A DNA stretch of 64,000 bases from Candidatus Defluviicoccus seviourii (GTDB lineage Bacteria > Pseudomonadota > Alphaproteobacteria > Rhodospirillales > Defluviicoccaceae), in contig UXAT02000034.1 in NCBI GenBank assembly GCA_900609035.2, forward strand, positions 124,001 through 188,000. The letters are read 5' to 3'. The notes under the pieces were generated by a model. The model was not told the DNA's origin. It worked only from the letters and a program-made list of their open reading frames with translations, and made no database searches. Both the position numbers and the translations under genes were made by a program. Below are positions 33,452-41,895 of the stretch, piece after piece (the stretch's first letter is position 1; every line of letters starts with the position of its first letter).

Positions 33452-34916
33452 GTCCGTCGATCGCATCGTCTGCGATGCGTGTCCGGTGCGCTGCCGGATC
33501 AAGCTGGGGGCAGCCGGTTCTTGCGACCGCTATGCCAACATCGAAGGCATACTCACCCGCGTCGATCCAATCGTCGTCGCGCGCCGCGTGGCCGAACGCG
33601 ACGGACCGCTGGTGCCGTTCCTGCAGAAGGATGGGTGGGAAGGCGGCCTTCTGCACGAGGAGCACAGCTTCCTCACCGGTATCGGCGCCGGGACAACCTA
33701 TCCGGACTACAAACCGGCACCGTTCATCGTCGCCAGCGAGCACGCAGGCGTCGACATGGTGACCGTGGTTACCGAGGGAATCTTCAGCTACTGCGGCGCC
33801 AAGGTGAAGATCGACACCGACCGCCACATCGGCCCGGAAATGGCCTTCGTGCGTTGCGAAGGCGAGCCGGTCGGCCACGTGACCACGGCGGAATACGGCT
33901 CGCAGATGCTCTCGCTGGGTGGCGTCCGCCACCTCACCGGCGGCTCCAAGCGCGAGGGTGTGGTGACCTGCAACACGCTCTTGGCGCTTTGCAATCGCGA
34001 GCGTGTCGAACTGACCGTCGACGGCGGTTCCAGCCTCAGTATTGCCGCCGGTCAGCCGCCGGTGATCGACGGCGAGCGCGAGGAACGGATGCGCGTCGGT
34101 TGCGGCTCGGCGACGATCGGCATGTTTGCACCGGCATGGAAGGACCTGGTGGATGACGTCGTCGTTGTCGATGACCATATCACTGGCGTCTTGAGCGAGC
34201 ATGAGGCTGGTAAGGCGCTTGGCATGCGGCCAACCGGGGTCTACGTTCGCGGCCGGCGCTCGACGCCTGGGCGCTATTTTCGCGTCGCCGAGCCCGGCCA
34301 AGGCTGGGGCGGGACCGACATCACTGATCCACTTGCGATCTTGGGTCCCTTTGATGCCAAGGTGGCCCGGCCTGGACAAAGCCTGCTCATGGTCAGCACG
34401 ACCGGCGAGGAAGCGGCCTTTTTCGTCCTCGATGAGAGGCTGACGCCGCTGCCTGCGCCAATGCCGGCCGCACTTGCAGCGACGGTGCAGCTGATCAGCG
34501 AGAATTGCGAGCCGGCGCTGTGCTCGGTTGTGTTCATGGGCGGCGCCGGCGGCTCCTTGCGTGCCGGCGTCACCCGCAACCCGGTTCACCTCACCCGCTC
34601 GGTCAGGGATTCGCTGGTCTACGTCTCCTGCGGCGGCGCGCCCGCCTATGTTTGGCCCGGTGGCGGCATTACCTTCATGGTCGATATCTGTCGCATGCCG
34701 CAGCATGCGTTCGGCTCGGTGCCAACGCCGGCACTGGTCGCGCCGATCGAGTTCACCATGCGGTTCGATGACTATACCGCCCTGGGCGGCCACGTTGAGC
34801 ACGTCACCCGGCTGGACAGCATTCGCACCGACAGCCGCATGAACGCGGTCGACTGGAGCGCGGACAATCCCTGGCCGTTCACGCAGAGCCATTTTGCCCG
34901 CAAGAAGACGCCATGA
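33438..34916 (+). CDS. 6-hydroxynicotinate reductase-like iron-sulfur protein
   Basis: A 492-residue protein resembling 6-hydroxynicotinate reductase of nicotinate fermentation, which reduces 6-hydroxynicotinate to 1,4,5,6-tetrahydro-6-oxonicotinate with reduced ferredoxin. Near the N-terminus is a cysteine cluster CDACPVRC (Cys12, Cys15, Cys19). Later features include EHAGVDMVTVVTEG, GGSKREGVVTCNT, RVGCGSATIGMFAP and a FMGGAGGSLRAGV stretch. I recall annotated homologues in rhizobia beside UPF0280 and DUF1185 genes, which is the order found here. The family link is memory-based and the substrate is inferred. The ATG at 33438 lies inside the end of the preceding hydroxylase gene and its stop overlaps the next ATG (ATGA), so expression is coupled. 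Confidence 0.78.
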   Translation: MSKAESVDRIVCDACPVRCRIKLGAAGSCDRYANIEGILTRVDPIVVARRVAERDGPLVPFLQKDGWEGGLLHEEHSFLTGIGAGTTYPDYKPAPFIVASEHAGVDMVTVVTEGIFSYCGAKVKIDTDRHIGPEMAFVRCEGEPVGHVTTAEYGSQMLSLGGVRHLTGGSKREGVVTCNTLLALCNRERVELTVDGGSSLSIAAGQPPVIDGEREERMRVGCGSATIGMFAPAWKDLVDDVVVVDDHITGVLSEHEAGKALGMRPTGVYVRGRRSTPGRYFRVAEPGQGWGGTDITDPLAILGPFDAKVARPGQSLLMVSTTGEEAAFFVLDERLTPLPAPMPAALAATVQLISENCEPALCSVVFMGGAGGSLRAGVTRNPVHLTRSVRDSLVYVSCGGAPAYVWPGGGITFMVDICRMPQHAFGSVPTPALVAPIEFTMRFDDYTALGGHVEHVTRLDSIRTDSRMNAVDWSADNPWPFTQSHFARKKTP

Positions 34917-35791
34917 ACGGGACCGTCCAAGCGTCGCTGCTGGCGGACGGCCGGCGGCTGCATCTCCAGCATGGGCCGATCGATCTCATCATCGCGGCTG
35001 ATGGCACACGGGAAGAGGTTGCGGCCGCCTACCGCCAGGCCTGGGCGGCCCTCGTCCCTGTATTGGGCGGCCTCGTTGATGAACTCGGCCTGCTCCGGCG
35101 CCCGGTCGGCGCCGAACCGATCGACGTGAGCGGAACGGTGGCGCGGCTCATGGTCGCCGCGTGCCAACCGCATGCGGCCCGTTTCATCACGCCGATGGCG
35201 GCGGTCGCCGGTGCGGTCGCCGATCATGTCCTGACAGCGATGGTTGACGGCCGCCGCCTAACGCGCGCCTATGTCAACAACGGCGGTGACATCGCGCTTC
35301 ATCTCGGCCCTGGCCGCCGCTTCGAGATCGGCGTCGTCCCTGCCCTCGCCGAGCCGCATGTCGCTGCCGTGGCAACAGTCACCGCCGCAAGCCCGATCCG
35401 CGGCGTTGCGACAAGCGGGAAAGGGGGGCGCAGCCTTTCGCTTGGCATTGCCGATACCGTCACCGTGCTTGCCCGCTCCGGCGCCGAAGCCGATGCTGCC
35501 GCCACGCTCATCGCCAATGCGGTCAACATCGATAGCCCCGCAATCGACCGCAAAGCCGCCAATACCATCGACGAGGACACGGACCTGGGCGCGCTGCCGG
35601 TCGTCACCGCGGTCGGAATGTTGACGCCTGCCGAGATCGAAGACGCGCTCGACGCCGGCCAGGCCGTCGCGGCGGAGATGCTCGAGAACGGCCTGATTGC
35701 GGCGGCCTACTTGCACTTGCGCGGCCGGCAGCGGCTTGTCGGCGCACCGCTTCCGGTGCTAACCCAAGGGCGGCCGGGAGGGACGGCCTGA
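34913..35791 (+). CDS. UPF0280 family protein (ApbE-like fold)
   Basis: A 292-residue protein of the UPF0280 family, related in fold to the ApbE flavin transferases. Conserved stretches are RFITPMAAVAGAVADHVL (residues 84-101), AYVNNGGDIALHL, GVATSGKGGRSLSLGIADTV and a closing IDRKAANTIDEDTDLG. ApbE attaches FMN to target threonines, but UPF0280 has no proven reaction. The conserved NNGGD and TSG elements are those that hold flavin or metal in ApbE. Its start overlaps the preceding stop as ATGA. A maturation role for a flavoprotein in the same operon is plausible, as the neighbours are redox enzymes. Confidence 0.87.
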   Translation: MNGTVQASLLADGRRLHLQHGPIDLIIAADGTREEVAAAYRQAWAALVPVLGGLVDELGLLRRPVGAEPIDVSGTVARLMVAACQPHAARFITPMAAVAGAVADHVLTAMVDGRRLTRAYVNNGGDIALHLGPGRRFEIGVVPALAEPHVAAVATVTAASPIRGVATSGKGGRSLSLGIADTVTVLARSGAEADAAATLIANAVNIDSPAIDRKAANTIDEDTDLGALPVVTAVGMLTPAEIEDALDAGQAVAAEMLENGLIAAAYLHLRGRQRLVGAPLPVLTQGRPGGTA

Positions 35792-35838
35792 ACGCGGAGG
35801 ATGCCGCGTAGGGGCCCTTTGGCGAGGAGGACGATCCG

Positions 35839-36426
35839 GTGGCGAGCGCGAAGATCCGCAAGCTGATAACGTGGGTCGAGGAAACGCGGCGCGAAGGCGG
35901 CCGCGAGATTGCGCCTGCGACCCGCAAGGCAGCCGCGGTCGCCGTCATCGAAAACCCGCTTGCCGGCCGCTTTACCGAGGACCTTGAACCGCTGACGGCC
36001 ATCGGCGAGGAACTGGGCGGCCTCCTCGGTGAGCGCGCCGTTGCCGCCCTTGGCATCGCACCGGAACGGGTCGAGAGCTATGGCAAGGCCGCAATCGTCG
36101 GCGAAGCGGGCGAACTGGAACATGCCGCAGCGATCCTGCACCCGAGGCTCGGCGCGCCGCTGCGCAAGGCAGTCCAGAAGGGCGCTGCCCTCGTGCCGTC
36201 AGCGAAAAAGGTCGGCGGCATCGGCACCGCAATCGACGTGCCCTTGGGCCACAAGGACGCAGCCTTCGTACGCAGCCACTTCGATGCCATGGAGGTGCGG
36301 GTCGCCGACGCACCGCGGGCTGGCGAAATACTGGTTGCGGTCGTACTGACCGACTCCGGCCGGCCGCTGGCACGGGTCGGTGGCCTGACGGTCGCGGAGA
36401 TCAAGGGCGAGGACGGCCTGCGATGA
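35839..36426 (+). CDS. DUF1185 (amino acid synthesis family) protein
   Basis: A 195-residue cytosolic protein of the DUF1185 family, labelled amino acid synthesis protein on weak grounds. Typical pieces are KLITWVEETRREGGR at the start, AVAVIENPLAGRFTEDL, GKAAIVGEAGELEHAAAILHP and GIGTAIDVPLGHKDAAFVRSHFDAMEV. In this context it is more likely a catabolic accessory or ring-cleavage hydrolase than a biosynthetic enzyme. The GTG start has GAGGAGG eight bases upstream. Its stop overlaps the next ATG (ATGA). It lies 47 bases after the UPF0280 gene. Confidence 0.85.
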   Translation: MASAKIRKLITWVEETRREGGREIAPATRKAAAVAVIENPLAGRFTEDLEPLTAIGEELGGLLGERAVAALGIAPERVESYGKAAIVGEAGELEHAAAILHPRLGAPLRKAVQKGAALVPSAKKVGGIGTAIDVPLGHKDAAFVRSHFDAMEVRVADAPRAGEILVAVVLTDSGRPLARVGGLTVAEIKGEDGLR

Positions 36427-37697
36427 GCAAAGCCATAAACGGCCGTCGCACCGCCAGCGGGACACAGCAAACGGGGACCCTAAGCATGCTTACGCGCAGA
36501 GACTTTCTCACCGCCGGCGCGGCGACGCTTGCCATGACCGCCGGCGGCTCGCGCTGGAGTGCCGCCGCCGAGCCGATCCGCATCGGTGAGATCAACAGCT
36601 ACTCCGGCCTGCCGGCCTTCACCCTGCCCTACCGCAATGGCTGGCAGCTCGCTGTCGAGGAGATCAATGCCGCCGGTGGCGTCCTCGGCCGGCCGCTGGA
36701 GGTGATCTCGCGCGACGATGGCGGCAAGCCGGGCGACGCGGTGACGGCGGCGAACGAGCTCTTAAGCCGCGAAAAGGTGGCGCTACTGGTCGGCACCTTC
36801 TTCTCCCACGTCGGTCTTGCCGTCGCCGATTTCGCGAACCAGAAGAAGGTCCTGTTCGTTGCCGCCGAGCCCTTGAGCGATGCGCTCACGTGGGAGAAGG
36901 GCAATCGCTACACCTTCCGGCTGCGGCCCAACGTGTCGATGCAGGCCGGCATGCTGGCGGAGGAAGCAGCAAAGCTGAAGGCCAAGCGCTGGGCCAGTAT
37001 CGCGCCGAATTACGAGTACGGGCAGTCAGCCGTAGCCGCGTTCAAACGGCTGATGGCCGCACGGCGGCCCGATATCGAGTGGGTGGCGGAGCAATGGCCG
37101 GCGCTCGGCAAGCTCGACCCGGGCCCGACGGTCCAGGTGCTGGCCGAAGCCAAGCCGGAGGCGATCTTCAACGTCACCTTCGCCGCCGATCTCACCAAGT
37201 TCGTGCGCGAGGGCCAGACGCGCGGCTTGTTCAAAGACCGTGAGGTCGTGAGCCTCTTGACCGGCGAGCCGGAGTACCTGGATCCGCTGGCAGCGGAAGC
37301 GCCGATCGGTTGGATCGTGACCGGCTATCCTTGGTACGAGATCGATACGCCACGCCATCAGGCGTTCCTTGCCGCCTACCAGGCGCGCTTCAGCGACTAT
37401 CCGCGCTTGGGCTCCGTCGTCGGTTATGCGGCGATGAAATCGGTCGCCGCCATCATCACCCGCGCCGGCAAGGTCGATACCGAGTTGATGGTCGAAGCTG
37501 CCAAGGGCGTGACACTGGAAACGCCGTTTGACGAAATCATGTACCGCAGCCTCGATCATCAGTCGACGCTCGGCGCATATGTCGGACGCACTGCGCTCCG
37601 GGATGGCAAGGGGGTCATGGTCAACTGGCGCTATGCCGATGGCGCCGCCTACCTTCCTGGTGCCGCGGAGGTAGCGAAGCTGCGACCAGCCCGCTAA
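36423..37697 (+). CDS. ABC transporter substrate-binding protein (Peripla_BP_6/LivJ type), Tat signal
   Basis: A 424-residue periplasmic binding protein for a branched-chain-amino-acid-type importer. The N-terminus carries a twin-arginine signal (TRRDFLTAGAATLAM). The mature part begins near EPIRIGEINSYSGL and has the family's typical ELLSREKVALLVGTFFS and KKVLFVAAEPLSDALT. The start at 36423 overlaps the DUF1185 stop (ATGA). An ATG at 36486 directly before the RR motif is an alternative that would give a shorter n-region. Family members bind many ligands, including aromatic acids. Position between catabolic genes and permease/ATPase genes suggests it delivers the hydroxylase substrate. The Tat route implies folding in the cytosol first, as known for several such binding proteins. 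Confidence 0.9.
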   Translation: MSKAINGRRTASGTQQTGTLSMLTRRDFLTAGAATLAMTAGGSRWSAAAEPIRIGEINSYSGLPAFTLPYRNGWQLAVEEINAAGGVLGRPLEVISRDDGGKPGDAVTAANELLSREKVALLVGTFFSHVGLAVADFANQKKVLFVAAEPLSDALTWEKGNRYTFRLRPNVSMQAGMLAEEAAKLKAKRWASIAPNYEYGQSAVAAFKRLMAARRPDIEWVAEQWPALGKLDPGPTVQVLAEAKPEAIFNVTFAADLTKFVREGQTRGLFKDREVVSLLTGEPEYLDPLAAEAPIGWIVTGYPWYEIDTPRHQAFLAAYQARFSDYPRLGSVVGYAAMKSVAAIITRAGKVDTELMVEAAKGVTLETPFDEIMYRSLDHQSTLGAYVGRTALRDGKGVMVNWRYADGAAYLPGAAEVAKLRPAR

Positions 37698-37749
37698 GAC
37701 GGCCTGCGGCAAAGATGCGTCGCCCAAGCGGCGACTTGAGGGTCAGTCC

Positions 37750-39609
37750 GTGGCGTTCGTCGTCATCCAGTTCCTGAACGGGCTTGCGAGCGCCGCGGAC
37801 CTGTTCCTGGTTTCGGCCGGTCTCTCGATCATCTTCGGCGTCACCCGCATCGTCAATTTCGCGCACGGCTCGTTCTACATGCTGGGCGCGTACCTTGCGT
37901 TCACGCTGGTCGAGGGCGTGTTCGGCCCCGCCTTCGGCTTCTGGCCAGGGATCGTCGCTGCCGCAATCGCGGTGGCGGTGCTGGGCGGCCTGCTCGAAGT
38001 CACATTACTGCGGCGCATCTACCAGGCGCCCGAGCTGTTCCAGCTGCTGGCGACCTTTGGCGTCGTCCTGATCGTCCAGGATCTGGTGCTGCTGGTGTGG
38101 GGACCGGAAGACCGCATCGGCCCCCGCGCGCCGGGCCTGGAGGGCGCCGTCAGCCTCCTCGGTCACCAGTTCCCGCGCTACGACCTGTTCCTGATCGCGC
38201 TGGGACCGATCGTGCTCGGAGCGCTCTTTCTCCTGTTCCGGCGGACCCGCTGGGGCATTCTGGTCCGTGCCGCCACGCAAGACCGCGAGATGGCGGCGGC
38301 CCTGGGCGTCAACGAGCGCTGGCTGTTCACGTCGGTGTTCGTGCTGGGCGCGTTCCTCGCCGGCTTGGGCGGCGCCGTCCAGTTGCCGCGTGAGGCGGTG
38401 CATCACACGATGGACCTGGAGATCATCGTCGAGGCGTTCGTCGTCGTCGTCATCGGTGGGCTTGGCAGCGTCACCGGAGCCTTCCTGGCCTCCATCATCC
38501 TCGCCGAGTTGAACGCGTTTGGCATCGTCATCTTCCCCGAGGTAACCCTGGTCCTGGTGTTCCTGGTCATGGCGGTCGTGCTGGTCATTCGACCGACCGG
38601 CCTTCTCGGCCGACCTGAGTTTGCCATCCGCGCCGCCTCCGGAGTGGCGGAACCGCCGATCACGCCGCAATCGGAGGCCGCGCGCAACTGGGTCTTCGCA
38701 GGCGTGCTCGGGCTCGCGGTCTTGCCCGTGGTCGCCGATGCCTATGTGCTGAGCGTCGCGACCGAGATCATGATTTTCGTGCTGTTCGCGATCAGCCTGC
38801 AGTTCCTGATGGGCATTTCCGGCATGGTCTCGTTCGGCCACGCGGCATCCTTCGGCCTCGGCGCGTATGGGGCGGCCTTGATGATCAAGCACGCCGGCGC
38901 GCCGATGGAGCTTGCGTTCCTGGCCGGCATCGGGCTTGCCGCCCTCGGTGCGCTGGTGATCGGCTGGTTCTGCGTCCGCTTGTCAGGCGTTTACCTCGCC
39001 ATGCTCACGCTGGCATTTGCCCAGATCGCGTGGTCGGTTGCCTTTCAGTGGTATGGGGTGACCGGTGGCGACAACGGTATCCTCGGCGTCTGGCCCGCGG
39101 CCTGGGCCGCATCGCCGATCGTGTTCTTCTACCTGACGCTCGCCGTGACGACGCTGGCGCTGGTGATCTTGCGGCGGATCATCTTCGCCCCCTTCGGCTT
39201 CGGCTTGCGCGCCTGCCGCGATTCGGTGCTGCGGGCCGAGGCGATCGGCATCGACCGCCGGCAGGTGCAGTGGTTTGGCTTCGCGGTTGCCGGCGCGTTC
39301 GCAGGCGTCGCCGGAACACTCTATGCCTTCCTCAAAGGCAGCGTGTTTCCAGACGTGCTCGCGGTGCCTGTCTCGGTCGATGGCCTCGTCATGGTGCTGC
39401 TGGGCGGCATTCAGCGGCTGAACGGCCCGATCGTCGGCGCGCTCGTCTACAAGCTGCTGCAGATCGTGCTCGCGAGCTACACCGACTATTGGCGGCTCGT
39501 CATCGGCGTCATCATCATCGGCCTGGTCGTCGCCTTTCCGCAAGGCATCGTCGGCTTCTTCGGAACGCGGCTCGATACCTTGCTCATGCAAAGGCGGAAC
39601 AACTCGTGA
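37750..39609 (+). CDS. Fused LivH-LivM ABC transporter permease
   Basis: A 619-residue membrane protein with two permease halves in one chain. Residues 1-290 are LivH-like (AADLFLVSAGLSIIFGVTRIVNFAHGSFYMLGAY, then an EAFVVVVIGGLGSVTGA region). From about 300 the LivM-like half follows (SLQFLMGISGMVSFGHAASFGLGAYGAAL, and EAIGIDRRQVQWFGF, the coupling-helix stretch for the ATPase). About sixteen membrane helices are expected. LivH and LivM are usually separate genes, though fusions exist. The GTG start follows a 52-base gap. The stop overlaps the next GTG (GTGA), tying it to the two ATPase genes. Confidence 0.93.
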   Translation: MAFVVIQFLNGLASAADLFLVSAGLSIIFGVTRIVNFAHGSFYMLGAYLAFTLVEGVFGPAFGFWPGIVAAAIAVAVLGGLLEVTLLRRIYQAPELFQLLATFGVVLIVQDLVLLVWGPEDRIGPRAPGLEGAVSLLGHQFPRYDLFLIALGPIVLGALFLLFRRTRWGILVRAATQDREMAAALGVNERWLFTSVFVLGAFLAGLGGAVQLPREAVHHTMDLEIIVEAFVVVVIGGLGSVTGAFLASIILAELNAFGIVIFPEVTLVLVFLVMAVVLVIRPTGLLGRPEFAIRAASGVAEPPITPQSEAARNWVFAGVLGLAVLPVVADAYVLSVATEIMIFVLFAISLQFLMGISGMVSFGHAASFGLGAYGAALMIKHAGAPMELAFLAGIGLAALGALVIGWFCVRLSGVYLAMLTLAFAQIAWSVAFQWYGVTGGDNGILGVWPAAWAASPIVFFYLTLAVTTLALVILRRIIFAPFGFGLRACRDSVLRAEAIGIDRRQVQWFGFAVAGAFAGVAGTLYAFLKGSVFPDVLAVPVSVDGLVMVLLGGIQRLNGPIVGALVYKLLQIVLASYTDYWRLVIGVIIIGLVVAFPQGIVGFFGTRLDTLLMQRRNNS

Positions 39610-40379
39610 CGCCGGTCTTGAGCGTTGAAGGCCTGAGCAAGCGTTTCGGCGGCGTGACGGCGGTCGACGACGTCAGTTTTTCCGTCAACGCCGGCGAACT
39701 TCTGGCGATGATCGGTCCCAACGGCGCCGGCAAGAGCACCTGCTTCAACCTTGTCGGCGGCCAGCTCAAGCCCGACCGCGGTCGCGTGCGGCTGTTCGAC
39801 CACGACCTGGTCGGCCTGCCACCGCGGCGGATCTGGCGCTTGGGAGTCGGTCGGACGTTCCAGATCACGGCCGTCTTCCAATCGATGACGGTCGTCGAGA
39901 ACGTGCAGATGGCGCTCATTTCGGGGCGCAGACGAATTGGCGCCCTCTGGCCCAAGGCCTCGCACCTTTACGTCGACGAGGCACTTGAGCTGTTGTCGCG
40001 CGTCGGCATGCTGGACCAGGCCGACCGGGCATGCAGCGTGCTCGCCTACGGTGACTTGAAGCGGCTTGAGTTGGCCGTCGCCCTCGCCAATGCACCGAAA
40101 CTGCTCTTGATGGACGAACCGACCGCCGGCATGGCGCCGGCCGAGCGGATCGAGCTGATGCGGCTGACGTCCTCAATTGTCCGCGAGCGTGGAATCAGCG
40201 TGTTGTTCACCGAGCATGACATGGACGTCGTTTTCGCGCACGCGAGCCGGATCATTGTCCTCAACCGCGGCCGGCTGGTCGCCGCGGGAGTTCCGGCCGC
40301 GGTGCGCGCTGATCCGTCCGTCCAGGAGATCTACCTCGGCTCGGCCGGCGCGCCGGTCCCTTCCGGATCGCCCGCATGA
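39606..40379 (+). CDS. ABC transporter ATP-binding protein, LivG type
   Basis: A 257-residue cytosolic ATPase. The P-loop is GPNGAGKST, the Q-loop region GVGRTFQ, the signature LAYGDLKRLELAVAL (LivG-type variant of LSGGQ), Walker B LLLMDEPTAGM and the H-loop in FTEHDMDVV. LivG-type ATPases pair with LivF in the same importer. The frame is open upstream to 39030, but that part lies in the permease gene. The GTG at 39606, overlapping the permease stop, gives the normal family length. Its stop overlaps the ATG of the LivF-type gene. Confidence 0.93.
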   Translation: MTPVLSVEGLSKRFGGVTAVDDVSFSVNAGELLAMIGPNGAGKSTCFNLVGGQLKPDRGRVRLFDHDLVGLPPRRIWRLGVGRTFQITAVFQSMTVVENVQMALISGRRRIGALWPKASHLYVDEALELLSRVGMLDQADRACSVLAYGDLKRLELAVALANAPKLLLMDEPTAGMAPAERIELMRLTSSIVRERGISVLFTEHDMDVVFAHASRIIVLNRGRLVAAGVPAAVRADPSVQEIYLGSAGAPVPSGSPA

Positions 40380-41080
40380 GATTGGAAGTCCACAAGCTCT
40401 GCGCCTTCTGTGGCCGCGCCCAGATCCTGTTCGACGTCAGTCTCAAGCTGGAGCGAGGCGAGGTGGTGGCGCTCCTGGGCCGCAACGGCGCCGGCAAATC
40501 GACAACGCTGAAGAGTATCGTCGGGCTGGTCGAACAGCGCTCGGGACGGGTCGTCTTGGACGGCCGCGACATCACCTATGCACCGACCGCCCAAATCGCC
40601 CGCGCCGGACTCGGATACGTGCCGGAGGACCGCCGTATCTTTACCGAACTCACCGTTGCCGAGAATCTCCTTGTCGGCCGCCAACCGCCGCGCTCCGGTG
40701 CGCCTGCATGGACTGAAAAAAGCCTGTTCCACCTGTTCCCCAATCTTGCCGAGCTCAGCGACCGCCCGGCCGGGGAGATTTCCGGCGGGGAGCAACAGAT
40801 GCTGACCATCGCGCGCACGCTGATGGGCAACCCGGCAGCCCTCATGCTGGATGAACCGTCGGAAGGCCTGGCGCCCTTGATCGTCGAGCAACTGGGCAAG
40901 GCCATCCTGACCCTGAAGCAACAAGGGCTTAGCATCCTTTTGTCGGAGCAGAACCTCCATCTCGCCCGCGCGATCGGTGACCGCGTCTCCATTATCGAGA
41001 AAGGGCGAATCCGCTTCGAGGGGACGATGGCCGAGTTCGGGAGCGATCAAACGATCAGCCGCACGTTTCTCGCCGTCTAA
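40376..41080 (+). CDS. ABC transporter ATP-binding protein, LivF type
   Basis: A 234-residue ATPase of normal LivF length. It has the P-loop LLGRNGAGKST, Q-loop LGYVPEDRRIF, signature ISGGEQQMLTIARTL, Walker B ALMLDEPSEGL and H-loop LLSEQNLHLA. It should form the heterodimer with the LivG-type protein encoded just upstream (ATGA overlap). It is the last gene of the operon that begins at 29778, or possibly 28282. The uptake target is unknown but probably the ring compound handled by the operon's hydroxylase. Confidence 0.93.
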   Translation: MRLEVHKLCAFCGRAQILFDVSLKLERGEVVALLGRNGAGKSTTLKSIVGLVEQRSGRVVLDGRDITYAPTAQIARAGLGYVPEDRRIFTELTVAENLLVGRQPPRSGAPAWTEKSLFHLFPNLAELSDRPAGEISGGEQQMLTIARTLMGNPAALMLDEPSEGLAPLIVEQLGKAILTLKQQGLSILLSEQNLHLARAIGDRVSIIEKGRIRFEGTMAEFGSDQTISRTFLAV

Positions 41081-41895
41081 TCCGCGACCGCGGCTGGCGC
41101 AAGCGAGCCGGGACGTCGGGCAATTCTGGCACCAAGACTTGCAAGTGGCGAATTTGCATTGGTCTTTACCGCCATCGATGGTATTCTTAGAGCTGAACGC
41201 CAAAGGGCGGGGGGTTTAATGACGGCCATTGAGTCTGGGCCTCGGCGCAGTCTGGATGAGCCGCGGTTGCCGCGCGAGGCGGTATCCCTCGCCGGATTTG
41301 GGGATTGCACCCCGCCGCGGCGCCACAAGGCAGCGCAGCCGAAGGTGAGCGTGAACGTCGGAGAGGCCATGACCGGTTCCCCGATGCGCGGTTCGCTTGG
41401 CGCCGCGCCGCCGACCGAGCGTTCATTGCGAAATAGCCACATCCTACGATTGCTTCCGACGGTTGCCCTGATAAGGGGTTCCGCTTCCTTTTCGCCGCTG
41501 CTATCCTGTCGAGCGTGCCAAGACACGGATTTCTCGTGGCGCGCATGGCAGGTGGGAGCCGCGCTGCCGCTTCAGATTGAATCAGACAGCAACCGATCCC
41601 CGCAGGGCCGCAAATGACGAGAAGTCTGCTCCATAGTCGTCACCGGCGCGCGGAGGTCATCGACCGTATGCTGGCACGGCAGTGGTGTCAGGACAGACAA
41701 CCCACGTTGGACCGCACTGTGCACCGCCTTTTGCCTTGCCTCGGCAAGGCGGCCGCCCGGGGCGATAAGGTCGCTGGGTGCGACCAGGTTTCCATCTAAG
41801 CGAACGAAGAGCCACGGGCGACATCAGAGATGCACAGGCACAAGGTAGCGCAGACAGCTTCCGGGGCGCACCCGCTACCTGCGGGAGCGGAACGG
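41081..41895. other. Intergenic region between the transport operon and the polysaccharide locus
   Basis: About 800 bases in which I see no credible gene. Frames open here (for example 41159-41617) have arbitrary composition and no motif. The stretch should hold the promoter of the polysaccharide genes. I find no convincing sigma70 element, and a sigma54-like TGGCACC...TTGCA at 41127-41143 has the wrong spacing. Confidence 0.5.

Noticed and set aside
41127..41143. Sigma54-like sequence TGGCACC...TTGCA upstream of the polysaccharide locus
   Set aside because: The distance between the GG and GC elements is 11 bases, one more than the strict 10, and no activator gene is nearby.
41159..41617. 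152-codon plus-strand frame between the transport operon and the WcaJ-type gene
   Set aside because: The composition is arbitrary with many Arg/Ser/Pro/Ala residues, no ribosome binding site or motif, and overlapping frames of equal length on both strands.
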